Source: Aurantimicrobium minutum (GTDB lineage Bacteria > Actinomycetota > Actinomycetes > Actinomycetales > Microbacteriaceae). Taken from it: a DNA stretch of 64,000 nt. A model generated the notes under the pieces. That model ran no database searches and was not told the origin of the DNA. It saw only the letters and a program-made list of their open reading frames with translations. This document shows, in pieces, positions 8,878 through 17,130 of this stretch. Numbering within the stretch: position 1 is the first letter of the stretch; each line of letters begins with the position of its first letter. The stretch is taken from the NCBI RefSeq assembly GCF_029892845.1, contig NZ_JARXVT010000003.1, positions 124,001-188,000 on the forward strand. The letters are read 5' to 3'. The position numbers and the translations under genes were made by a program.

Positions 8878-9870
8878 CTACTTCGTGTGCGAAGTAGGTT
8901 CTGCAGAACGCATCTTGATCACGCTGGCAATCGTGGCCACGGCCATCGAAGCGACAATGACCAACAGTGAGGTGACAGTGCTGATTTCAGGTGCCCACTC
9001 AATGTGTTGACCGCCATTGATAAAGGGCAGCTCATTCTCGTGCATCGCGTGAAGTACCAATTTCACGCCAATAAAGCCCAAAATGAAGGCAATTCCATAT
9101 TTGAGGTATTCGAGTTTGTCGAGCAGTCCACCCAGCAAGAAGTAGAGCTGGCGCAGCCCCATCAGAGCGAAAATGTTGGCCGCGAAGACCAGGAACGGAC
9201 TTGTTGTAATTCCGAAAATGGCCGGAATGGAATCAAAAGCAAAGATGACGTCGGTCACAGCGATAGTGATGAACACCACGAGCATGGGGGTGAACATCTT
9301 CTTTCCGTTGTGAACCGTGCGAATCTTGGCCCCATCAAAATCAGGTGACATCGTGATGCGCTTGCGCAGGAAGCTAATCAGCTTGCCTTCAGTCTCTTCT
9401 TCGTCCTCGTGCGAGCGGAAGGCCTGGTGATAGGCGGTGTAGAGCAGGAACGCGCCAAAGATGTAGAAGATCCAGGAGAAGTTCTCGATCAGGGCAGCGC
9501 CCAAGACGATGAAGATACCGCGCAGAATCAGCGCCATGATGATGCCCACCATCAGCACTTCCTGCTGATACTTACGAGGCACTGCAAAGCGACTCATAAT
9601 GATGACAAAGACGAACAAGTTATCGATGCTCAGGCTGTATTCCGTGAGCCACCCGGCATAGAACTGGCCTGCATGCTCGATATCTCCCAGAGCAAGAATC
9701 GCGCCACCAAAGGCAACGGCGAGGAGCGCATAGAAGCCCACCCAGAGAGCAGATTCCTTCATGGAAGGGATGTGTGGACGCTTGAAAATAATCAAGAGAT
9801 CGGCAACAAGAATCGCCGTCAAAATAACAAGCGAACCAATTTCAAACCACGCGGGGAGAGCACCATCCAT
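8878..9870 (-). CDS. TerC/Alx family integral membrane protein
   Basis: This is a 330-aa polytopic membrane protein of the TerC family (Alx and tellurium-resistance related; some members export manganese). About eight to nine hydrophobic segments are visible. Both acidic motifs typical of the family are present: SLSIDNLFVFVIIM near residue 80, and TDVIFAFDSIPA near residue 205. A charged cytoplasmic loop (RSHEDEEETEGK) separates the halves. Start ATG at 9868-9870, without a strong ribosome-binding site. It is the first gene after the tRNA-Glu terminator and may share a transcript with leuCD. The substrate cannot be inferred from sequence alone; manganese export is the best-supported function in the family. 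Confidence 0.88.
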   Translation of the reverse strand: MDGALPAWFEIGSLVILTAILVADLLIIFKRPHIPSMKESALWVGFYALLAVAFGGAILALGDIEHAGQFYAGWLTEYSLSIDNLFVFVIIMSRFAVPRKYQQEVLMVGIIMALILRGIFIVLGAALIENFSWIFYIFGAFLLYTAYHQAFRSHEDEEETEGKLISFLRKRITMSPDFDGAKIRTVHNGKKMFTPMLVVFITIAVTDVIFAFDSIPAIFGITTSPFLVFAANIFALMGLRQLYFLLGGLLDKLEYLKYGIAFILGFIGVKLVLHAMHENELPFINGGQHIEWAPEISTVTSLLVIVASMAVATIASVIKMRSAEPTSHTK

Positions 9871-9922
9871 AGTGCTTCAAGGCTACCGGTAAGAACGCTG
9901 AGAATTTCCTCAAAGAATAAGC

Positions 9923-9952
9923 AAAAACCCCCGCTAGAAGGCGAGGGTTTTT
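9923..9952 (-). terminator. Rho-independent terminator after tRNA-Glu
   Basis: The hairpin has an A/T-flanked stem: AAAAACCC at 9923-9930 pairs with GGGTTTTT at 9945-9952, extended by CGC/GCG with one mismatch and a six-base loop. On the minus strand it ends in a T run, as expected just downstream of the leftward tRNA-Glu gene. Confidence 0.85.
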
Positions 9953-9957
9953 GTCGT

Positions 9958-10033
9958 TGGTGACCCCAACGGGATTCGAACCCGTGTTACCGGCGTGAGA
10001 GGCCAGCGTACTAGGCCGCTATACGATGGGGCC
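9958..10033 (-). tRNA. tRNA-Glu (anticodon CTC)
   Basis: Read on the minus strand, the cloverleaf begins GGCCCCA and ends TGGGGTC-A followed by an encoded CCA (9958-9960). The T arm has GGTTCGAATCC. The anticodon stem CTGGC pairs with GCCGG (one T-G pair) around the loop CTCTCAC, giving anticodon CTC, which reads the Glu codon GAG. It has its own terminator just downstream and lies about 5.4 kb from tRNA-Gln and gltX. Confidence 0.95.
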
Positions 10034-10092
10034 GTTTGCGACGTGTCAATAATGCCACAAGAACTTATCGCTCGCCAATCGAGGAATTCAGG

Positions 10093-11001
10093 CTAGATGA
10101 ACACCCTCACGGCAGCAGGAACAACATCCACATGAACCGGGAGTGCCCAGACACGTTCGCCGTCTGCATAGGCCACGATTCCTGGGGCATCAAGAACGAC
10201 TGTTTTTCCTCGTTCGATCAACACTTCTGGCTCAGAAACATGGGTACCAGCAAAGACACGAGGAAATAGTCTCAAGAAACGAAGCCGTGACAATGGTCTC
10301 AGCACAAACACATCAATTAAGCCATCTCGCATGCTGGCTTCAGGAGTTACTCGCATTCCCCCACCCATGGTGGAGTTATTTGCCACAGAGATCAACATGG
10401 CAGATTCCTCGCGCTGGACACCATTAACAGTCAATGAATAACGCACGGGCTTGAGTGCAAAGAGTTCCAACAGCAATGCCAACGTGTAGCGAGACTTCCC
10501 CTTGGGCCAGTGCATAGCGTTTGCTCGTTCATTCACAATGGCGTCAAAGCCCGCGGACAAAATGCTGGCAAACCAACGAACCTCTGAGCCATCCACACTC
10601 GTAATGCGGCCCAGATCAAGCCGTTCTGGTTCACGAGAGAGCGATTCCACCATCAGTTCAATACACCTGGTGAGATCCCCCACAGGCAAGCCAATCCCCC
10701 GGGCAAGGTCATTACCGGTTCCTGCTGGAACAACTGCAAAGGGCACAGAGGTCTGGGCAACCATGTTGACCGCAAGTGAAACCATGCCATCTCCGCCGAC
10801 AACAACAAGAGCTTCTGGCGTGAGGGTCAGAGCACGATTGAGTTGACCTCGGAGCAGGTCATAGCTCTCTGCCCGAAGTGCGGTAACGCGATAGCCTGCG
10901 GTTTCCAGTGCCGCGACAGTTTGATCACCTGTTTGTAAGTTCTTCCCAAAAGCTGCAATGGGATTAATCGCCACAACAACATGGCGGGCAGAAGTAGTCA
11001 C
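10093..11001 (-). CDS. Diacylglycerol kinase family lipid kinase
   Basis: This is a 302-aa soluble or membrane-peripheral kinase of the DagK/YegS/sphingosine kinase fold that phosphorylates a lipid such as diacylglycerol with ATP. Visible motifs are INPIAAFGK near the start, the catalytic GGDGM around residue 69, the substrate/nucleotide motif PAGTGNDLARG around residue 93, and in the C-terminal half the MRDGLIDVFVLRPLSR segment and YADGE. The start is GTG at 10999-11001. Composition resembles the backbone and not the AT-rich genes to its right. It probably recycles diacylglycerol released by envelope polymer synthesis, but the substrate is inferred from family only. Confidence 0.88.
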   Translation of the reverse strand: MTTSARHVVVAINPIAAFGKNLQTGDQTVAALETAGYRVTALRAESYDLLRGQLNRALTLTPEALVVVGGDGMVSLAVNMVAQTSVPFAVVPAGTGNDLARGIGLPVGDLTRCIELMVESLSREPERLDLGRITSVDGSEVRWFASILSAGFDAIVNERANAMHWPKGKSRYTLALLLELFALKPVRYSLTVNGVQREESAMLISVANNSTMGGGMRVTPEASMRDGLIDVFVLRPLSRLRFLRLFPRVFAGTHVSEPEVLIERGKTVVLDAPGIVAYADGERVWALPVHVDVVPAAVRVFI

Positions 11002-11260
11002 TAGAGAAAACTAGCTTCTTCTTCCCAGTTTTGCGCGTGAAGAACTTTCCATAGCTGAAACCCGTTAAGCACGGCACCAGCAAGCGGCGCAACGATAAAA
11101 CCCAGAACAGACTCAGAGGAAGCCCGCCACCGTAAATGGCTTTAGCTAACTTGCGTACGGGATTGAAAACCTTTAGGTGTGAAAGAGTGCCAAAAGTTAA
11201 AACTAAAACGCCTGCATTCGCAAGGGTTTTACTTATATATCGATGGACTTCTTGTTTCAC
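10964..11260 (-). CDS. Doubtful small ORF between lipid kinase and KAP gene
   Basis: An open frame of 98 codons overlaps the start of the lipid kinase gene by 38 nt. The predicted peptide is basic with a hydrophobic middle (GLPLSLFWVLSL) and a Cys-rich end. I do not recognise it, and it has no clear ribosome-binding site. It may be a spurious frame in an AT-rich spacer, or a decayed leftover of the insertion to its right. Otherwise the stretch 11002-11295 holds nothing I can name. Confidence 0.15.
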   Translation of the reverse strand: MKQEVHRYISKTLANAGVLVLTFGTLSHLKVFNPVRKLAKAIYGGGLPLSLFWVLSLRRLLVPCLTGFSYGKFFTRKTGKKKLVFSSDYFCPPCCCGD

Positions 11261-11295
11261 GATCCAAATGTCGTTTGTTTGATTGCCCTGTGAAT

Positions 11296-11325
11296 TTGAC
11301 TCAAAGTTCTCAGAAGAACTTATTT
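11296..11325 (+). promoter_or_regulatory. Putative promoter of the KAP gene with an embedded inverted repeat
   Basis: A TTGACT hexamer (11296-11301) stands 18 nt before TTATTT (11320-11325), a plausible sigma-A type promoter about 30 nt before the KAP start codon. Between the hexamers lies a perfect 7-bp inverted repeat, AAGTTCT (11304-11310) and AGAACTT (11315-11321), with a CAGA spacer. A repressor bound here would block the promoter. The arrangement is seen directly; function is inference. Confidence 0.4.
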
Positions 11326-11353
11326 CCGACTGTAAAGCCCATAAATTAGTCGA

Positions 11354-13447
11354 ATGAGTGATTCAAACCCTCCGCATGCTGCTCCGCCCACCGATTCACC
11401 AATCTTGTCATCCGTAGAAGATGAATTAGGTCGTGCGATAGTTGCACATGATTTCGCCGCATCCATCCGCGAACTCGACGCTAGTCAAGGACTAGTTATT
11501 GGAATTCTTGGGTCATGGGGGCATGGTAAAAGTTCATTCATTAATTTAATGAAAGAGCACTTTGAAACAGAGCCTAAATTAACTGTTATCGATTTTAATC
11601 CTTGGATGTTCTCCGGTTCAGAGCAACTCGTCAATTTCTTTTTCACAGAAATTGGAGCGGAACTCAAAATACGTAATAGCAATCTGTTTGCTAGAACTGC
11701 CGATTGGTTCGCAAAATACGCTTCAGTACTCAAGCCAGTTTCACAGATGACACTTATCCCAGGGGCAGGATTAGTCGGCGAAGTGATAGCAGCTACAGCA
11801 CAAGGTGTTGCGGATACAACCAGCGCGAATCAGAGTGTTTCAAAACTCCGCGGTGAGATCACCGCTGAACTATCCGAACTGAACCAACCAATAGTCGTTG
11901 TGATTGATGACATTGATCGACTTACAAAAATCGAGATACGAGAAATCTTCAAACTCGTTCGACTTACAGCAAGCTTTCCGAACATTATTTATTTACTTGC
12001 GTTTGACAGGAAACTTGTCGAACAAGCACTTAGAGAAAATGACATTCCAGGGCGCGAATATTTAGAAAAGATTGTCCAACTTAGCTTTGACGTTCCGAAA
12101 GCCTCACCAAAGCTCCTCAGGACTAGGGCTCTTTCTGAGCTTGACCGAATAATTGCACCTGTTACAAATGCATCTCCGGAAATAACTCGCTGGGGTGATG
12201 TTTATTGGGAAGTAATTGACCCATTATTTTCAAATATTCGGGATGTGAAACGATTTGCAATTTCTTGTCGGGCGACAATTAAAAATTTGGCAGGTGAAAT
12301 CGACTTAGTGGACCTACTGGCAATGGAAGCAATCCGAGTCTTCCGACCTGAACTTTTTAATCAGCTATCTAAGCTTCGTATTGAACTTACAAGTATTCGT
12401 AACTTCGCAAGACAGCAGGACGATCGTAAGCAAAAGGCAGTAGAAAATTTAATTGAACTCCTACCTGAAGATATTGCTCTTATCAGGGCACTGTTCAAAC
12501 GAATATTTCCTGCCGCGCTTCAATATATAGAAAACAACAATTATGGCGAAGATTGGCTAAGAATTTGGCGACTGGCTCATCGCATGGCACATGTCGACTA
12601 CCTCAACATGTATTTCGAAAGGGTAGCCCCGGACGAATTATTGGCATTCCAGGATTCGGAACGTGCGTTCACAGCGTTGGAAGACGCGCAAGCCTTAACG
12701 GCGTATTTTTCAAGTCTCAAAAAAGAAAAACTTGAAACCGTCATTGAAGGCCTTACGACTTATGAAGATAAATTCACTCCTGACATGGTGGTTCCGGGGT
12801 CTTTAGTGCTTTTGAACTTAATAGATGCAATCCCGGTAAGAGAGAACCGAGGAATCTTTGACATAAGTAGGCCAGACATGACTGTAGGCCGTGTCGTTCT
12901 TCGTCTTCTGCGCCGCATTGAAGAAGAGTCGAAACGAGAAATGTTCGTCACTCAAATAATCGAACGAGTTGATACGTATTCGTCACAGCTTCTCCTCCTC
13001 AACCTTGTTGGAAACCGAGAAGGTGTTGGGAATAACCTCGTTAGCGAAAAGTTTGCAGAACAACTAGATAAAGATTTTGCTAATCGTTTGCAAAACTTGC
13101 CCCCATCAGAACCATCACGTGAGTGGGACGCATGGAGGATCTATTACAAACTGCAAGAACACTTTCATGAACCCCCGCTGACTTCTCAGGTAAATCCAGT
13201 TCTCCTCAGAATGGTGTTTTTGTCATCAAAGACAACCTCACAAGCCCAAATGATGGACTCTCGCTCCGTCAAAACAGAAGACCGTCTTGCTTGGGATATT
13301 CTCCTGGAGTTGTTTGGCACAGACGTAGAAATTCAAAATTCTGTCAATGCAATACGAAAACGCCTCGGAGAAGATGAAGTTATTCAACTCGCTGACAAAT
13401 ATTTGTCAGGTTGGCGGCCTCAACAAACTTTCCCGACAACCGATTGA
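11354..13447 (+). CDS. KAP family P-loop NTPase
   Basis: This is a 697-aa ATPase of the KAP family of STAND-related P-loop NTPases (named after Kidins220/ARMS and PifA). Motifs seen: Walker A GSWGHGKSS at residues 53-61, the KAP hallmark FNPWMFSG at 81-88, Walker B VVVIDDIDRL at 181-190, YLLAFDRKLVEQAL around 213-226, and SNIRDVKRFAISCR near 296. Family members often have transmembrane helices inserted between Walker A and B; here only a weakly hydrophobic Gly/Ala stretch (residues 134-152) is present, so the protein looks soluble. The C-terminal half (about 380 aa) matches nothing I recognise. The gene is AT-rich (23 of 60 G+C in the line at 12241), lacks a clear Shine-Dalgarno, and stands alone in an accessory insert. 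Phage F plasmid PifA excludes T7, so a defence role is a reasonable guess only. Confidence 0.85.
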   Translation: MSDSNPPHAAPPTDSPILSSVEDELGRAIVAHDFAASIRELDASQGLVIGILGSWGHGKSSFINLMKEHFETEPKLTVIDFNPWMFSGSEQLVNFFFTEIGAELKIRNSNLFARTADWFAKYASVLKPVSQMTLIPGAGLVGEVIAATAQGVADTTSANQSVSKLRGEITAELSELNQPIVVVIDDIDRLTKIEIREIFKLVRLTASFPNIIYLLAFDRKLVEQALRENDIPGREYLEKIVQLSFDVPKASPKLLRTRALSELDRIIAPVTNASPEITRWGDVYWEVIDPLFSNIRDVKRFAISCRATIKNLAGEIDLVDLLAMEAIRVFRPELFNQLSKLRIELTSIRNFARQQDDRKQKAVENLIELLPEDIALIRALFKRIFPAALQYIENNNYGEDWLRIWRLAHRMAHVDYLNMYFERVAPDELLAFQDSERAFTALEDAQALTAYFSSLKKEKLETVIEGLTTYEDKFTPDMVVPGSLVLLNLIDAIPVRENRGIFDISRPDMTVGRVVLRLLRRIEEESKREMFVTQIIERVDTYSSQLLLLNLVGNREGVGNNLVSEKFAEQLDKDFANRLQNLPPSEPSREWDAWRIYYKLQEHFHEPPLTSQVNPVLLRMVFLSSKTTSQAQMMDSRSVKTEDRLAWDILLELFGTDVEIQNSVNAIRKRLGEDEVIQLADKYLSGWRPQQTFPTTD

Positions 13448-13470
13448 CCTGGAATTATCTGAATAATTAT

Positions 13471-14406
13471 TCAATCATCTTTATCGCTTGGAGGTCGCAA
13501 TCTCACTACTTTCTGAGTTATGAGAATTCCCAAGACCGTAATAACACCGCCAACGGGTTGATTCCACGAAACATCTTCGTTGAGAACCACAACACCCAGG
13601 ATTACGCCGATGAGCGGTGATAAGTAGGTAACAGTTGACGCAGGTGCCGCTCCCCACGAATTGACTATTCGCGTGTTCCAGATATATGCAATACCAGAAC
13701 CAAAAATTCCGAGAATCAATACAGACACAATTACTAGCGGACTGAATGCAATTACATTGATATCGATAAATGGCACAAATGCAACCATCAACAAAGCTGC
13801 AAGACCGACTTGAACCGCGGCAAGCGTTGGTGAATCGTATTGAAACTTTCCGCTTACAAACCTTCTCATCCAGGTGAATGCGATTCCGTAACTTGCAGTA
13901 CCTAGAAGACAGGCAATTTGGGCAAAACCAGTCCCTTGAATGGGATTGGCGGAATCAAAAAATTGCCATGGTCCCAAAACGGTCAAAATACCAATTCCTC
14001 CAATAAATATTCCGATCAAACGGGAACCATTTAGTTTTTCATTAGGGATGATTGCAAGCCCAATGAGCAAAGTCATAAGTGGGGTTGTCGCATTGTAAAT
14101 TGCGGAAAGCCCTGAGGGAATGAACTGTCCTGCCCACGCAAAAAGCAAAAGTGGCAAAACGCAAAGGAATATGCCCACCACAGCAAGGTGGAGATATAAC
14201 TTAGGTTCCCGAGGAAGGCGACGACGGGTGATGAGCAAAATTGCCATCAAGGTGATCGCACCAAAACTAAGTCTCAGCAGAACTAAATATGCGGGAGAAA
14301 TTTCTTCCAGGGCAAGTTTGATGAATAAAAAACTTGAACCCCACGTAATCGAAAGCAAAATGAACCAAAGTGCTGTCAATTGTTTTTGTCTGGAGTACCG
14401 GCGCAA
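13471..14406 (-). CDS. EamA/DMT family transporter
   Basis: This is a 311-aa inner-membrane protein with about ten transmembrane helices in two EamA repeats, of the drug/metabolite transporter superfamily. The first repeat opens ALWFILLSITWGSSFLFIKLAL, and later segments include FIPSGLSAIYNATTPL and TYLSPLIGVILGVVVLNEDV, both typical of EamA proteins. The start codon is TTG at 14404-14406, supported by AGGGGG about five bases upstream. It is divergent from a LysR regulator and converges on the KAP gene with 23 nt between. The likely job is metabolite efflux controlled by the neighbour; substrate unknown. Composition is AT-rich like KAP and LysR. Confidence 0.87.
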   Translation of the reverse strand: MRRYSRQKQLTALWFILLSITWGSSFLFIKLALEEISPAYLVLLRLSFGAITLMAILLITRRRLPREPKLYLHLAVVGIFLCVLPLLLFAWAGQFIPSGLSAIYNATTPLMTLLIGLAIIPNEKLNGSRLIGIFIGGIGILTVLGPWQFFDSANPIQGTGFAQIACLLGTASYGIAFTWMRRFVSGKFQYDSPTLAAVQVGLAALLMVAFVPFIDINVIAFSPLVIVSVLILGIFGSGIAYIWNTRIVNSWGAAPASTVTYLSPLIGVILGVVVLNEDVSWNQPVGGVITVLGILITQKVVRLRPPSDKDD

Positions 14407-14473
14407 AATTCCCCCTAAAAATGCTGACAGTTCTAGAGTTCGTTACGTACTCACCAAAGTGGAAATCGACTTT

Positions 14474-14500
14474 CCTTATTTAGCTATAAGGTTTCCTTAT
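14474..14500. promoter_or_regulatory. Putative LysR-type operator with three half-sites
   Basis: CCTTAT (14474-14479), ATAAGG (14486-14491) and CCTTAT (14495-14500) alternate in orientation with spacers of 6 and 3 nt, reaching into the LysR start codon. The first pair is a T-N11-A type interrupted palindrome as LysR proteins use. GGAAA/TTTCC (14461-14475) adds a further short inverted repeat. It lies between the divergent EamA and LysR genes, as expected for autoregulation plus control of the transporter. Confidence 0.45.
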
Positions 14501-15365
14501 GGACTTTACGCTTACGCAACTCCGTGCGTTCCTCGCAGTAAACAAATTTTCTGGTTTTACAGCTGCTGCGGATGAAACAGGGGCTACGCAAGCGGCCCTT
14601 TCCTATGCGGTCGCCGGACTCGAAAAAAGTCTGAACGACAAATTATTTATTCGCCAACCTCGGCTCGAGTTAACAGAACTAGGTAAGCAAATCCTCCACA
14701 AAGCCCAGGCGATTGTTGAGGCCGCAGATGAATTAGAGCGCGTTTCAAACGAATATTCATCGAATAAACAAGGGAGCATAAGACTCGCGGCTTCCACAAC
14801 AGTGATTACCGGACTCATCCCCGATCTCCTTAAATTTTGGAACCATGCCTTTCCAGAAATTGTCGTAACTGTGCTCGAAGCTGAAGACGACGAAATGCCG
14901 AAATGGCTATCTGAAGGAATCGTAGACGCTGCCATCCTCATCAATCCAAGTTCTGTTGATTCAGCGGCAATAGTTATCGCTGAGGACGAATATAAAGCAG
15001 TGATTCGTCTAGACCACCCTTTATCGGGAATGAAGTCGATCAATGTCGAAGATCTAATGATAGATCCAATACTGATATCTGATACAGGCTGTAAGTCAAA
15101 GGTTCTGAGTATTTGCAGAGAAGCAGACCCAGATTTTCAGCCTGAACAAGAAATACGAGAACTCAAGACTGTTTTCGAACTTGTAGAAGCTGGCATTGGT
15201 GTTTCTATCGTTCCAGGACTCGCAGAAGTATTAGCCAATGACCAGCTATTACTTCTCCCACTCGAACCTATCCATACTCGATCACTTGTCTTAACCGGTC
15301 CAGAAAATAGGCGATGGTCACCGATCGTCGAAGTACTTATCGGACAAACAAAGTCCAAGAGCTAG
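14499..15365 (+). CDS. LysR family transcriptional regulator
   Basis: This is a 288-aa DNA-binding regulator. Residues 1-60 form the winged helix-turn-helix (LTQLRAFLAVNKFSGFTAAA and QAALSYAVAGLEKSL, then LFIRQPRLELTELGK). The rest is the periplasmic-binding-protein-like effector domain, ending GIGVSIVPGLAEVL. The start ATG at 14499-14501 has AAGG eight bases upstream, within the putative operator. Divergence from the EamA gene with 92 nt between is the classic regulator-target layout, so it probably senses a metabolite exported by that transporter. The effector cannot be read from the sequence. Confidence 0.9.
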   Translation: MDFTLTQLRAFLAVNKFSGFTAAADETGATQAALSYAVAGLEKSLNDKLFIRQPRLELTELGKQILHKAQAIVEAADELERVSNEYSSNKQGSIRLAASTTVITGLIPDLLKFWNHAFPEIVVTVLEAEDDEMPKWLSEGIVDAAILINPSSVDSAAIVIAEDEYKAVIRLDHPLSGMKSINVEDLMIDPILISDTGCKSKVLSICREADPDFQPEQEIRELKTVFELVEAGIGVSIVPGLAEVLANDQLLLLPLEPIHTRSLVLTGPENRRWSPIVEVLIGQTKSKS

Positions 15366-15447
15366 AGCCCTTTTTCGAGGTACATAAACAATCTATATAT
15401 TTGAAACAAAATTCAGCTTGTTTGGATAAATCAATTCATTAAACGAG

Positions 15448-15473
15448 AAAACCCTCGCTTTTGCGAGGGTTTT
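15448..15473 (-). terminator. Rho-independent terminator after tRNA-Gln
   Basis: A perfect 11-bp hairpin: AAAACCCTCGC (15448-15458), loop TTTT, GCGAGGGTTTT (15463-15473). On the minus strand it lies just downstream of tRNA-Gln and ends in T residues. Its arm repeats part of the tRNA-Glu terminator (GCGAGGGTTTT also at 9941-9951). Confidence 0.88.
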
Positions 15474-15478
15474 ACTTG

Positions 15479-15550
15479 CTGGGGTACCTGGACTCGAACC
15501 AAGAACAAAGGAACCAGAAACCTTCGTGTTGCCAATTACACCATACCCCA
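15479..15550 (-). tRNA. tRNA-Gln (anticodon CTG)
   Basis: Read on the minus strand, the acceptor TGGGGTA pairs with TACCCCA followed by discriminator G; CCA is not encoded. The T arm has GGTTCGAGTCC. The loop TTCTGGT gives anticodon CTG for the Gln codon CAG. The anticodon stem AAGGT/TCCTT leaves a T-T mismatch at positions 31-39. It lies 74 nt after gltX on the same strand. Actinobacteria generally charge this tRNA through GluRS and GatCAB, which fits the neighbourhood. Confidence 0.93.
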
Positions 15551-15624
15551 CCGGGTCCGAGACAAGCCCTGAACCGACTCCCTAGCCTAACCCACGAGGG
15601 GCAGACTAAACAAACTCACCGCTC

Positions 15625-17130
15625 CTAGCGTTCGTTGAAACGAACGAGTCGATCAATGGTGTCTTGCTTGCCCAAAATCTCCATAGATTCAAACAAAGGT
15701 GGAGAAATGCGGCGACCAGAAATGGCGGTGCGCAAAGGCCCAAAGGCAATACGCGGCTTGAGTTCAAGCCCCTCAATGAGAGCAGAGTTCAACGCTTCCT
15801 GAATGACATCGTGGGTGAATTCTGCTTCAGGAATGAGCTCTAGTGCTTCGACGGAAGCTGCAACTACAACCGAAGAATTCTCAGGCAACCCCTTGAGTGC
15901 ATCTTCTGCATAGGTGATCTGTGAGGCAGGAGTGAACAGGAATTCAAGCAGCTCAGGAGCTTCGCTGAGCACATTCATGCGGGTCTGCACCAGAGGTGCA
16001 GCAGCAGCAAGAATCTCGAGCTGAACATCGGTGGGGTCGTTCGAAAGAACGTTGCCTGCCTGCAGATAAGGAATCATGCGAGCCGTGAAGTCCTCCACGG
16101 TGAGCAGTCGAATGTGGTCGCCATTGATGGCGTCCGCCTTCTTCTGATCGAAGCGAGCAGGGTTGGGGTTCACGTTGACCACGTCGAACGCCTTGACCAT
16201 CTCTTGAATAGAGAAGATGTCGCGGTCGTGGCTCAGCGACCACCCCAACAGAGCGAGGTAGTTGATAAGTCCCTCAGGAATGAATCCACGATCACGGTGA
16301 TGGAACAAGTTCGCTTCGGGATCACGTTTAGAGAGCTTCTTGTTTCCTTCACCCATGACATAGGGAAGGTGACCAAACCGAGGAATGTGAGTGGTGAAAC
16401 CAGCGTCGATCAGTGCGTGATGGAGTGCAATCTGACGAGGTGTCGAAGACAGCAAGTCCTCTCCACGCAACACGTGAGTCACCTGCATGATGGCGTCATC
16501 GACAGGGTTGACCAGCGTATACAGCGGATCACCGTTGGGGCGAACCACCACGAAGTCAGGGAATGAACCAGCTGGGAAGGTGATTTCACCACGAACGAGG
16601 TCGTCAAAAGTGATGTCTTCGTCTGGCACGCGCACACGAAGTGCAGGCTGACGACCCTCGGCACGGTAGGCAGCCTTCTGCTCCTCCGTCAGGTTGCGGT
16701 CAAAGTTGTCATAGCCAACCTTGGGGTCCTTGCCTGCAGCAAGGTTGCGAGCTTCGATCTCTTCAGGAGTAGAAAAGCTCTCATAAACGCGACCAGTAGC
16801 CTTGAGCTTTTCAATGACCTCTGTGTAGATGTCAGAGCGCTGTGACTGGCGGTAGGGCTCGTGAGGTCCACCCACGTTGATGCCTTCATCCCAGTCCAGG
16901 TTCAACCAAGACAGGGCGTCAATGATCTGCTCATAGCTCTCTTCGGAGTCACGAGCTGCATCGGTGTCCTCGATGCGGAAGATGAACTTTCCACCAGTGT
17001 GGCGTGCGTATGCCCAGTTGAACAAGGCTGTGCGCACGAGTCCAACGTGAGGCGTTCCGGTTGGTGAAGGACAGAAGCGCACGCGGACGTCGCTCCCCGT
17101 CGCCGTGGAGAAGGGGTAGTTAGTTGTCAT
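15625..17130 (-). CDS. gltX: Glutamyl-tRNA synthetase
   Basis: GluRS attaches glutamate to tRNA-Glu; in organisms without GlnRS it also mischarges tRNA-Gln for later amidation. The 501-aa class I enzyme shows the HIGH-equivalent [10 protein letters not shown] near residues 22-31, [12 protein letters not shown], the KMSKS-equivalent KLSKRDPE near residue 265, and [10 protein letters not shown]. The usual zinc-site YPCFCT is replaced by YESFST, so no zinc site, as in many actinobacterial GluRS. The start ATG overlaps the ilvE stop by 4 nt. tRNA-Gln lies directly downstream. Confidence 0.95.
   Translation of the reverse strand: MTTNYPFSTATGSDVRVRFCPSPTGTPHVGLVRTALFNWAYARHTGGKFIFRIEDTDAARDSEESYEQIIDALSWLNLDWDEGINVGGPHEPYRQSQRSDIYTEVIEKLKATGRVYESFSTPEEIEARNLAAGKDPKVGYDNFDRNLTEEQKAAYRAEGRQPALRVRVPDEDITFDDLVRGEITFPAGSFPDFVVVRPNGDPLYTLVNPVDDAIMQVTHVLRGEDLLSSTPRQIALHHALIDAGFTTHIPRFGHLPYVMGEGNKKLSKRDPEANLFHHRDRGFIPEGLINYLALLGWSLSHDRDIFSIQEMVKAFDVVNVNPNPARFDQKKADAINGDHIRLLTVEDFTARMIPYLQAGNVLSNDPTDVQLEILAAAAPLVQTRMNVLSEAPELLEFLFTPASQITYAEDALKGLPENSSVVVAASVEALELIPEAEFTHDVIQEALNSALIEGLELKPRIAFGPLRTAISGRRISPPLFESMEILGKQDTIDRLVRFNER

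Noticed and set aside
12553-12735. Small ORF inside the KAP gene in another frame
   Set aside because: It overlaps the KAP coding sequence entirely, with no ribosome-binding site and no recognisable features.
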